Source: Anaerolineales bacterium | Lineage (GTDB): Bacteria; Chloroflexota; Anaerolineae; Anaerolineales; Villigracilaceae | DNA: 9,779 nt | Assembly: GCA_024763295.1 (NCBI GenBank) | Contig: JANTFU010000072.1 | Location: 1-9,779 of the forward strand | Direction: 5' to 3' | Part shown: one piece after another, positions 1 to 5,969 of the stretch | Layout of the letters: each line of letters opens with the position of its first letter | Numbering within the stretch: position 1 is the stretch's first letter | Position numbers and translations under genes: made by a program | Notes under the pieces: generated by a model | Told to the model about the DNA's origin: nothing | Seen by the model: only the letters and a program-made list of their open reading frames with translations | Databases searched by the model: none

Positions 1-1383
1 TGGGGGGAGTGGCGGCTCGTTGAAGCTGACATGCTGTTTGGCGGCATCTACAAATTTGGCGAGATGCGGCTGGAAGACCAGCTCTACCGACCCAACAGGC
101 CCATTACGGTGCTTTGCGACGATAATTTCTGCCACGTTTTGCTTTTGGGTTTCTTTCTCGTATTGATCGGGGCGATAGATGAACATGACGATGTCGGCGT
201 CTTGTTCGAGGCTGCCCGATTCTCTCAAGTCAGAGAGCACGGGGCGCTTGTCAGAACGTTGCTCAACGGCGCGACTAAGCTGGGCAGCGGTTAGGACGGG
301 GACATTCAGTTCACGCGCCAGAATTTTGAGCGAACGTGAAATGTAGGAGACTTCCTGCACGCGGTTGTCGTTGCGGCTTTCTCCGCCCATGAGCTGCAAA
401 TAGTCGATGACGACCAAGTCAAGCCCATATTCCATGTGGATGCGGCGACATTTGGTGCGCAGTTGCAGCGGCGTGACGGCGGGCGTGTCATCGAGAAAGA
501 TTTTTGTGTCGGAGAACATTTCAATCGAATGGGTGAATTTGGGCCATTCGTCGTCGTTGAGTTTGCCCGTGCGCAGACGTTGGGCGTCAATGCCGGTCTC
601 TTGTGAGATCATACGCTGGGCAACTTGTTCATTCGACATTTCGAGCGAGAAAACGGCGACATGCTTTTTGTGCAGCACAGCGGCGTTGCGCGCAACGGAC
701 ATCAGAAAGCCGGATTTACCCTGACCGGGGCGACCGGCGATGATGAGTAGGTCGGAGGCGTTTAAGCCGGAGAGTAGTTTATCGAGGTCTTTGAAGCCAG
801 TCGGGACGCCCGAAACTTCTTCGTCACGTTTGGAAAGCTCGTCGATGTTGTCGTAGACCTTGCTCATCACGGCTTTGATTGGCTCGACGTCGTGGGTCAT
901 ACGCCGTTCGCTGACGCTGAAAATCTCTTTTTCGGCGCTGTCCATCACATCGTCGATGCCGGTTTCTTCATCATACGCCATTGTGGCGACACTGTTGGCG
1001 GCTGCCAGCAGTTTGCGGCGAATGGAATGCGCCTCGACGACACGTCCGTAGGCTTCGGCGTGCAGGGATGTGGGGACTTGGTTAACGAGCGAGGTCAGGA
1101 AGGCGGGACCGCCGATCTCGTTGAGATGGTCTTTGGCTGCCAGCGCTTCGGTGACGGTTAGCAGGTCAACGGGCATGCGTGATTCGTGCAGAGATGTGAA
1201 TGCTTCCCAAATCCAGCGCAGGCGGTGGATGTAGAAATCGTCCGCTTGCAGGAATTGGGCTACGTCGTAGTAGACTTCGGGGTTAATCAGCACCGCCCCG
1301 ATGACGGCTTCTTCGGCTTCGCGGCTGTGCGGGATGCCTGGGGCAGCGGGGGCGGTGTTTTCTTCGGGCATTATGTCATTCAT
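1..1383 (-). CDS. dnaB: Replicative DNA helicase DnaB (C-terminal end cut by window edge)
   Basis: This is the hexameric replicative helicase that unwinds DNA ahead of the replisome and interacts with primase. The minus frame is open from 1383 to the left edge with no stop, giving 461 codons; bacterial DnaB is usually about 440-470 residues, so only a short tail should be missing. The N-terminal DnaB domain covers about residues 17-120 (it opens HSREAEEAVIGAVL). The RecA-like ATPase domain begins near 190 (VPTGFKDLDKLLSGL). Walker A is GRPGQGKS at 217-224; the Gln and Ser differ from the more usual GMGKT ending. A catalytic Glu lies in FSLEMS (about 245-250), Walker B is LVVIDYLQLM (323-332), and the late KHRNGPVG motif is present. 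The start at 1383 lies 7 nt after the stop of the BFN gene and has no clear Shine-Dalgarno, suggesting translational coupling. Met5 is an alternative start. The identification is secure. Confidence 0.96.
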   Translation of the reverse strand, partial: MNDIMPEENTAPAAPGIPHSREAEEAVIGAVLINPEVYYDVAQFLQADDFYIHRLRWIWEAFTSLHESRMPVDLLTVTEALAAKDHLNEIGGPAFLTSLVNQVPTSLHAEAYGRVVEAHSIRRKLLAAANSVATMAYDEETGIDDVMDSAEKEIFSVSERRMTHDVEPIKAVMSKVYDNIDELSKRDEEVSGVPTGFKDLDKLLSGLNASDLLIIAGRPGQGKSGFLMSVARNAAVLHKKHVAVFSLEMSNEQVAQRMISQETGIDAQRLRTGKLNDDEWPKFTHSIEMFSDTKIFLDDTPAVTPLQLRTKCRRIHMEYGLDLVVIDYLQLMGGESRNDNRVQEVSYISRSLKILARELNVPVLTAAQLSRAVEQRSDKRPVLSDLRESGSLEQDADIVMFIYRPDQYEKETQKQNVAEIIVAKHRNGPVGSVELVFQPHLAKFVDAAKQHVSFNEPPLPP

Positions 1384-1390
1384 AGCGGTA

Positions 1391-1945
1391 TCAAGGCTCG
1401 TCGTCAGGGGCGATGCGATCATCGCTTACGGGAGGTAGGTCTTTGTCTTCGCCGAGGTTGTCGAAGAAGTCTTCAAAGATTGAGAGACGGTCTTTGTCTT
1501 CAAGCGCTCGGCTTTGGGTTTCGTGTTGTAGGTCTTCTTCGGGCAGAATGCCGGCGCTATCCATCACTGCGGGATCGACGAGGATGGGGATGTGGGCGCG
1601 GACTGCCATGGCGATGGCGTCGGTCGGACGCGAGTCGATGTGGATGAGTTTGCCGTCTTTTTCGACGACGAGGTTGCCATAGAAGATTTTTTCGCGCAGG
1701 GCGATAATTTCGACCTGTACAAGGCGTGCGCCAAAGGTGGTAATGACGTTTTTGAGCAAGTCGTGAGTAAGGGGGCGCGCCATTTCGATCTCTTGCAGAG
1801 CAACGGTAATGGCTTCGGCTTCGTAGGGTCCTACAAAGATGGGCAGGGTGCGTTCTCCGCTCATCTCGCGCAGGAGGATAATACGCTGGGGGGACATGAG
1901 GCTGACGCGCACACTATCAATGGTGACTTGGATCATATCGGGCAT
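1391..1945 (-). CDS. Bifunctional nuclease family (BFN / DUF151) protein
   Basis: This 184-residue protein belongs to the BFN/DUF151 family (Pfam PF02577). Some members have been reported to have DNase and RNase activity, but the role of most bacterial members is unsettled. The BFN domain spans about residues 1-130 with recognisable blocks: LPIFVGPYEAEAI (35-47), RPLTHDLL (57-64) and IDSRPTDAIAMAVR (103-116). The tail (about 131-184) is acidic and low in complexity, probably disordered. The start at 1945 is supported by a Shine-Dalgarno-like CGGAG about 5 nt upstream. The gene lies 7 nt upstream of dnaB in the same direction, so both are very likely on one mRNA. This links the protein by context to replication, though not by proven function. 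Family membership is secure; nuclease activity is not shown by the sequence. Confidence 0.93.
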   Translation of the reverse strand: MPDMIQVTIDSVRVSLMSPQRIILLREMSGERTLPIFVGPYEAEAITVALQEIEMARPLTHDLLKNVITTFGARLVQVEIIALREKIFYGNLVVEKDGKLIHIDSRPTDAIAMAVRAHIPILVDPAVMDSAGILPEEDLQHETQSRALEDKDRLSIFEDFFDNLGEDKDLPPVSDDRIAPDDEP

Positions 1946-1976
1946 GCAAACTCCGGAGTTGTTTTGGGGTTTGGCT

Positions 1977-1987
1977 ATTTTATCATA
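1977..1987 (-). promoter_or_regulatory. Possible -10 region for the BFN-dnaB unit
   Basis: On the minus strand two overlapping -10-like hexamers, TATGAT (1982-1987) and TAAAAT (1977-1982), lie about 35 nt upstream of the BFN start. No convincing -35 box is seen at the usual distance, so the promoter call is weak. Confidence 0.3.
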
Positions 1988-2050
1988 AAGGGGTTTTGGC
2001 GCGTGGCGTGGATGCGGTCATTTTGGTTCCTTTTTTGCTGCGTTTTTCTA

Positions 2051-2079
2051 TTGCTATATTTTGGAAAGCGTACTATAAT
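2051..2079 (+). promoter_or_regulatory. Promoter of tRNA-Pro
   Basis: A -35-like TTGCTA (2051-2056, four of six consensus bases) is followed after exactly 17 nt by a perfect -10 TATAAT (2074-2079). Transcription would start near 2086, about 9 nt before the mature tRNA 5' end, which suits a short leader removed by RNase P. Confidence 0.8.
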
Positions 2080-2094
2080 ACCGCTCGCTCAAAT

Positions 2095-2169
2095 CGGGGC
2101 GTGGCGCAGCCCGGCTAGCGCGCTTGCATGGGGTGTAAGAGGTCCCGGGTTCAAATCCCGGCGCCCCGA
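2095..2169 (+). tRNA. tRNA-Pro (anticodon GGG)
   Basis: A full 75-nt cloverleaf can be folded by hand. The acceptor stem is CGGGGCG/CGCCCCG, seven perfect pairs, with discriminator A at 2169. U8 is present. The D stem is GCGC/GCGC (2104-2107, 2118-2121). The anticodon stem CTTGC/GTAAG encloses the loop ATGGGGT, giving anticodon GGG at 2130-2132 with G37. The variable loop has five bases. The T stem CCGGG/CCCGG closes the loop TTCAAAT. C1-G72 with A73 fits bacterial proline tRNA. The 3' CCA is not encoded (CTG follows), so it must be added by tRNA nucleotidyltransferase. It decodes CCC and CCU proline codons. Confidence 0.97.
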
Positions 2170-2172
2170 CTG

Positions 2173-2204
2173 AAAACGGCACTTGACTTTTCAAGTGCCG
2201 TTTT
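2173..2204 (+). terminator. Terminator hairpin after tRNA-Pro, probably bidirectional
   Basis: A perfect 14-bp inverted repeat (arms 2173-2186 and 2191-2204, loop CTTT) begins 3 nt after the tRNA. The arms start with AAAA and end with TTTT, so the structure works as an intrinsic terminator on either strand. It lies 29 nt beyond the stop of the convergent lipoprotein gene at 2234 and probably ends both transcripts. Confidence 0.88.
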
Positions 2205-2233
2205 GATTTAAGATGGTGTGTGTTGTTTTAGGG

Positions 2234-2926
2234 TTAGCAGTTGGGGTAACAGCCACCACGCAAATAAATACGCCCGTTTTCGATAAAAATTTGCTTTGGT
2301 TCAGTTGTTTTGACTTCAAAGAAAATGGTGTCGTTGAAACTTTTTGCGCCGGTCGCCCAGCCTGTTGCGGTGACAGTGCCGTAAGGCACCTGCGCTGAAC
2401 CACCAAACGGGATACTGATATACCCTGCTTGACCATCGCTGGTTACGATGCACAAGAAAACCGATCCTGTTGTATCGGCAAGGGTGTTTTTGACCGTGAT
2501 TGTAGTGCTGGGTACATCCCAAGCAGTAAGAGGTTTTTCGGTACAGCTATAAGTCTCTGCGGGGCTTACTGCGGTATTCGTTGGTAAAACAGCCGTAGTG
2601 GGAGCAGTTGCTTCAGTTGGTGTTGCTCTTATCCTAGCGGCGGTTGGTTCAGCTTGTATTGACTCTGGGGTTGCTGTTGGTGCAAGTGTCACTGTTGGTG
2701 GTAGTGGTGTTGCCGTCGGCGGAAGCGGAGTGTTTGTTGGCATAGCGATTGCGGTTTGGGTCAGCATTTCATAAACCAACACGTCTGCTGTTGCACGGAT
2801 TTCTTCAACACTCATGGTTGGAGTCGTTTCTTCCTCGGCGAGAGGGGCAGTCAAATCGCCTGTTGCACCACCGCAACTGCTTAGAAAGATACTAAGGGCT
2901 AAGACTATGGGAATCAAGCGTTTCAT
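2234..2926 (-). CDS. Predicted lipoprotein with Thr/Pro-rich linker
   Basis: This 230-residue protein is not assigned to a named family. It starts with a type II signal peptide: MKR, a hydrophobic stretch, then the lipobox LSSC, so Cys18 would be lipidated and the protein held at the outer face of the membrane. Residues about 62-125 are a low-complexity Thr/Pro/Ala linker with repeats such as TNTPLPPTATPLPPT, common in surface proteins of Chloroflexota. The C-terminal part (about 126-230) looks like a small beta-rich domain with Cys128, Cys159, Cys226 and Cys230, which could form two disulfides. The start is well supported by AGGAG 8 nt upstream of the ATG. It is transcribed alone, towards the tRNA-Pro terminator. 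The ligand or role is unknown. Confidence 0.88.
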   Translation of the reverse strand: MKRLIPIVLALSIFLSSCGGATGDLTAPLAEEETTPTMSVEEIRATADVLVYEMLTQTAIAMPTNTPLPPTATPLPPTVTLAPTATPESIQAEPTAARIRATPTEATAPTTAVLPTNTAVSPAETYSCTEKPLTAWDVPSTTITVKNTLADTTGSVFLCIVTSDGQAGYISIPFGGSAQVPYGTVTATGWATGAKSFNDTIFFEVKTTEPKQIFIENGRIYLRGGCYPNC

Positions 2927-3178
2927 TGGCGTTTCTCCTGATATTTCCTATGAAATGTAGCGACGCGAGTATATCATAATCGTGGTTTGAAGAAATGATA
3001 AAGCACGTTTTTTTGTAACTGCCCATGTATTGTGAAACCCAATGTTTTTCGGGGTGAAGCAATTTTCTAAACAGAGCGGGAGACTGCTTCTCAAAGTTGA
3101 GTTTTACCAGCCAGCCGCTCGCAGTGATGCACATCATGAGGCAGGCAGTTACACTCAGGATATTAGATTCTCTCAGAA
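2927..3178. other. Intergenic region, 252 bp
   Basis: Between the YczE-like gene and the lipoprotein I see no convincing gene. The part next to 2927 must hold the lipoprotein's promoter; a -10-like TATACT or TATGAT lies on the minus strand in about 2968-2980 without a good -35. The part next to 3178 has a small ATTCT/AGAAT hairpin just after the YczE-like stop, but no T-run that would make it an intrinsic terminator. Confidence 0.5.
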
Positions 3179-3802
3179 TTAATGCCCGTTTGCTTTATGC
3201 GGCTCGACCTTCCAGACTTTAAATCCCCATTGCACAGCGGGACCAATCAATAATGCAAAAATGGCTGTGCCAATGCCTGCCGGTCCGCCCAGCAGCCAGC
3301 CGATAAGGATGATGGTCAACTCTAGGCTTGTACGCGCCATGCGGATACTGACGCCAAAAACGCGATTGATAGCGAGCATCAAACTGTCACGCGGACCTGC
3401 GCCTGCATCCACGCCGATGTAGATGGCGCTGGCGTTGCCCATCACAACTACGGAGCTAAGCAGCATCGCGGATTGGGTGACGAGATTGTGTTCAATACTG
3501 GGGAAGAAGGGATTGAAAAAATCAAGCCAAAGTCCAATGAAAAGCATATTGCTGAGCGTACCCCAGCCGATCTGTTCGCGCATGGCGAGGGCGATGAGCA
3601 GGACGACAAAGCCGGAAAGGATGGTCATCCTGCCAACCGTCAGCCCCGTGATTTTTGAGAGTGCCACATCTAACACAGCCCATGAGCTTGTGCCAAGATT
3701 AGATTTGATCATTAGGACGATCGAGATGCCGTAAAGCGCGAAGCCGAGTTGGATGCGCAGAAAGTCGAGCGGGAAGGTTTTCCAATAAACGGGTTTCAGC
3801 AT
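3179..3802 (-). CDS. YczE/YitT-like multi-pass membrane protein
   Basis: This 207-residue integral membrane protein resembles the YczE/YyaS/YitT group (COG2364-like), whose biochemical function is not established. About five or six hydrophobic helices are visible, near residues 14-33, 58-75, 81-99, 108-131, 157-173 and 175-195. Two related Gly-rich segments, NLGTSSWAVLDVALSK (35-50) and DAGAGPRDSLMLAI (132-145), match the repeated short motifs typical of the family. Length is normal. The start at 3802 lies 8 nt after the stop of the VWA part of chlD, with no strong Shine-Dalgarno, so translation is probably coupled to chlD. No link between this family and metal chelation is known to me; the shared mRNA is the only hint. 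The family call is fairly firm, the role unknown. Confidence 0.87.
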   Translation of the reverse strand: MLKPVYWKTFPLDFLRIQLGFALYGISIVLMIKSNLGTSSWAVLDVALSKITGLTVGRMTILSGFVVLLIALAMREQIGWGTLSNMLFIGLWLDFFNPFFPSIEHNLVTQSAMLLSSVVVMGNASAIYIGVDAGAGPRDSLMLAINRVFGVSIRMARTSLELTIILIGWLLGGPAGIGTAIFALLIGPAVQWGFKVWKVEPHKANGH

Positions 3803-3810
3803 AGTAGCTT

Positions 3811-4761
3811 TTAGCGCATTTCCTTTTTGACGACATGGTAAAGGTTTTCTGCCTTGAGTTCATCTAAGGTCATACAAAGACCGTTAAACTCATCAGCCAG
3901 TTTACACGCCAAGCCCTGATCGAAACTCTCATGTTCCATATTGATAACGATACTGCGAATTTCTTCCTTAGCAATCTGACGCGCAAATTGATAGGCTTCT
4001 TCGTTGGGTGGTTGGTCGCCAATGGCAACATTGCCCGCGCCATCCGTTAGGACGATTAGCAGCGGTTCCACGTCGGGATGGGTATACTTTTCACGTTGCA
4101 AAACTTCGGTTGCCATCAAGATGCCTGCCGAAAGCGGTGTTTTTCCACCGACAGGGATATCGACAAGTGCGCGCTGTGCCAACTGGACAGAATTGGTTGG
4201 CGGGAGAATTAAGGTCGCGCGGTTTTTCTGGAAGACGATCAACCCGACACGGTCACGACGTTGGTAAGCATCGGTCAAAAGAGAAAGAATTGCCCCTTTG
4301 GTGGCATTCATGCGCTCGGCAACCGCCATCGACCAGCTTGCATCCACTGCAAAAAGCACCAAGTTGGCAGCTTTTTTGACACGAATTTTGCGCTGAATAT
4401 CGCTTTTTTTGATAGCAAAGGCAACCTTTTTACGTTCTTCGGTGCGTTGGGTTTGGTAGGGCGCTGCTGCGCGTAAGGTCGCATCAAAGGCAACATCGTC
4501 TAAATTTCCGTTAGCAGGCACGGCGCGAATATAGCGTCCATGTTTGCGTTTTGTGCGTGTAGTAGAGCGTCGCCCGGCTTGGCGGCGCGATATTTTATCG
4601 AGTGGGGTGTTGAAAGACCGCGCCTTAAACGTTTCCCCCGCATCTATTTGCTTGCCACCTTCCCACCAACTTGCGTCGGTTTGGGCACCAGGGTCTTGTG
4701 GGGCAGCATCTGCTTGTGCCTGTTCAGAACCCTCTTCGGTGCCCTCATCCGAATTTAAGTT
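3811..4761 (-). CDS. chlD: ChlD-type chelatase medium subunit: linker and VWA part, reached by -1 frameshift
   Basis: This is the -1-frame continuation of the AAA+ frame at 4755-5852. Read from the A9 run it gives 316 residues with no stop, and joined to the first 364 residues it makes a 680-residue protein, the normal size of ChlD. The first part (about residues 365-440 of the joined protein) is an acidic and Gln/Ala-rich linker followed by a basic stretch and GRYIRAVP, a motif normally found just before the VWA domain of ChlD-like proteins. The VWA domain follows with an intact MIDAS: D504-A-S506-W-S508, T572 in GGKTPLS and D604 in LTDG. ChlD bridges the AAA+ ring and the large catalytic subunit (ChlH or CobN). 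Only a GTG at 4521, with no ribosome binding site and already inside conserved sequence, could start a separate protein, which makes an independent gene unlikely. Cobalt or magnesium specificity cannot be told from here. Confidence 0.85.
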   Translation of the reverse strand, partial: NLNSDEGTEEGSEQAQADAAPQDPGAQTDASWWEGGKQIDAGETFKARSFNTPLDKISRRQAGRRSTTRTKRKHGRYIRAVPANGNLDDVAFDATLRAAAPYQTQRTEERKKVAFAIKKSDIQRKIRVKKAANLVLFAVDASWSMAVAERMNATKGAILSLLTDAYQRRDRVGLIVFQKNRATLILPPTNSVQLAQRALVDIPVGGKTPLSAGILMATEVLQREKYTHPDVEPLLIVLTDGAGNVAIGDQPPNEEAYQFARQIAKEEIRSIVINMEHESFDQGLACKLADEFNGLCMTLDELKAENLYHVVKKEMR

Positions 4762-4788
4762 TTTTTTTCCTGCCCGCTTTCGCCTTCC
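4735..4788 (-). promoter_or_regulatory. Candidate programmed frameshift site in chlD
   Basis: On the mRNA a run of nine A (4768 to 4760) holds zero-frame codons GAA AAA AAA ACT and then a TAA stop. Slippage of tandem lysine tRNAs on A_AAA_AAA (4767-4761) by -1 reads AAC TTA AAT and enters the VWA frame. Seven nt downstream a small hairpin can form (TTCGG at 4753-4749 with CCGAA at 4739-4735, 9-nt loop). An alternative longer-range stem pairs GGGCACC (4744-4738) with GGTGCCC (4689-4683). A purine-rich GGAAGG (4788-4783) lies 15 nt upstream and might act as an internal Shine-Dalgarno. The slippery run and prompt stop are seen directly; the stimulators are weak candidates. RNA polymerase slippage on A9 would give the same result. 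Confidence 0.7.
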
Positions 4789-5852
4789 GTGCTTTCCTGC
4801 ATTTCCCCTTCTTCTTCAGCGGCTTGTTCACGCAATTCTTCGATGCGTTCGCGCAGTTGTCCGGGTGTCATGCCTTCTTGATTGAAAGGCGTGCGATTGA
4901 TGCGATGCGGAAGCGCTAACTCTGCAGCGAGAGCGATGTCCATATCGTTAATGGCGGTTCGCCCGTCGAATGCGGCTTGGGCGCGTGCTGTTTTCAGAAT
5001 CACGAGGTCGGCACGGTGACCGTCAACATTTAACGAAGAAGTTAGTGCCGCTATGGATAGTAGATCGCGGTTGGAGTAGGTGACTTTATCCACGAGTGTG
5101 CGGGCATGTGCAATGCGTTGCGAGAGTTCGTCTTCTTTGTCCTGCCACCGCGCACGGAAGCCTTCGGGGTCTTCTTCAAAGGCAAGATGGCGTTCCATGA
5201 TGGCAACGCGCTCACGCGCAGCGCGGATTCCTACAATATCGACCGAAAGCGCAAAGCGGTCGAGCAGTTGTGGGCGTAGATCACCCTCTTCGGGATTCAT
5301 CGTGCCGACGAGGATGAAGCGCGCCGGATGTGAGAAGGAAATCCCTTCGCGTTCGACGATGTTCATGCCCATGGCGGCAGAATCAAGCAGCACATCCACA
5401 ACGTGGTCATCGAGCAGGTTGACTTCGTCGATGTAGAGTAAGCCGCGATTAGCCGATGCGAGAATGCCGGCTTCAAAGTGGCGTTCACCCTTTTGAATGG
5501 CTTGTTCAATGTCTAAAGTCCCGACGACCCTGTCTTCGGTGGCAGATACCGGTAAATTGATAAAAGGAATCGGTCGTTTTTTTGACGGAAGCGACTCGCC
5601 ACCTGCGGCGCGTTCGCGGCATTCCGTACACCAGCTTGAAGGCTGTTCAGGATCGCATCCAAAGCGGCAATCCTGCACGACATTCACAGCCGGTAAAAGT
5701 TGTGCTAGGGAACGGGCGGCGGTTGACTTTGCGGTGCCACGTTCACCACGAATAAGAACGCCTCCAATACGAATATCGACGGCGTTAAGAATGAGGGCGC
5801 GTGTCATGCGTTGCTGCCCGACAATGGCTGTAAAAGGATAGGTTGTTGGCAT
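4755..5852 (-). CDS. chlD: ChlI-like AAA+ chelatase ATPase (N-terminal, zero-frame product of chlD)
   Basis: The zero frame encodes a 365-residue AAA+ ATPase of the magnesium/cobalt chelatase type, the size of a free ChlI/BchI subunit. Such subunits form a ring that uses ATP to drive metal insertion into a tetrapyrrole by the large subunit. Walker A is GERGTAKST (36-44), Walker B LLYIDE (138-143), and NPEEGDLRPQLLDRF (186-200) is the conserved segment with the arginine near the neighbouring active site. VDGHRADL (277-284) holds the sensor 2 arginine. Cys62, Cys66, Cys75 and Cys78 form a CxxxC...CxxC cluster in the DPE-containing insert that may bind metal. The last 25 residues are Glu/Gln-rich, the beginning of the ChlD linker. 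The start at 5852 has GAGGT 9 nt upstream. It stops at TAA one codon after the A9 run; a -1 shift there yields the full ChlD. It is the first gene of an operon with the YczE-like gene. Confidence 0.9.
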   Translation of the reverse strand: MPTTYPFTAIVGQQRMTRALILNAVDIRIGGVLIRGERGTAKSTAARSLAQLLPAVNVVQDCRFGCDPEQPSSWCTECRERAAGGESLPSKKRPIPFINLPVSATEDRVVGTLDIEQAIQKGERHFEAGILASANRGLLYIDEVNLLDDHVVDVLLDSAAMGMNIVEREGISFSHPARFILVGTMNPEEGDLRPQLLDRFALSVDIVGIRAARERVAIMERHLAFEEDPEGFRARWQDKEDELSQRIAHARTLVDKVTYSNRDLLSIAALTSSLNVDGHRADLVILKTARAQAAFDGRTAINDMDIALAAELALPHRINRTPFNQEGMTPGQLRERIEELREQAAEEEGEMQESTEGESGQEKKT

Positions 5853-5874
5853 AAATTGTTTACCTCGAAGGGCG

Positions 5875-5902
5875 ATTATAACTCACCCTAATATGATTAC
5901 AA
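5875..5902 (-). promoter_or_regulatory. Promoter of the chlD operon
   Basis: On the minus strand TTGTAA (5902-5897, four of six -35 bases) is followed after 16 nt by a perfect TATAAT (5880-5875). Transcription would start about 16 nt before the ATG, giving a very short leader that still contains the GAGGT ribosome binding site. Confidence 0.65.
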
Positions 5903-5905
5903 GGG

Positions 5906-5934
5906 TTGTCAAGTTATTAGATAACCTGTATAAT
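5906..5934 (+). promoter_or_regulatory. Promoter of rpsA
   Basis: TTGTCA (5906-5911, five of six consensus bases) and TATAAT (5929-5934, six of six) are separated by exactly 17 nt, the best housekeeping-type promoter in the window. The start point would be near 5941. The spacer contains an inverted repeat GTTAT-TAG-ATAAC (5913-5925) that could be an operator or chance. Confidence 0.85.
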
Positions 5935-5969
5935 GCGGCGTATAAATTTTGAAAGTTGGAGTTAAGTGA

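Noticed and set aside
1592..2173. Plus-strand reading frame of 193 codons
   Set aside because: It is a shadow of the BFN gene that also runs through the tRNA-Pro; the minus-strand protein has clear homology.
2892..3137. Minus-strand reading frame of 81 codons upstream of the lipoprotein
   Set aside because: It overlaps the lipoprotein start, has no recognisable domain or good ribosome site, and its composition looks random.
3150..3181. Small ATTCT/AGAAT hairpin after the YczE-like stop
   Set aside because: Only five weak pairs and no T-run, so I do not call it a terminator.
3811..4521. An independent VWA gene starting at the GTG at 4521
   Set aside because: No ribosome binding site precedes it, the GTG lies inside the conserved GRYIRAVP motif, and the same frame is open and ChlD-like for 80 more codons upstream to the A9 run.
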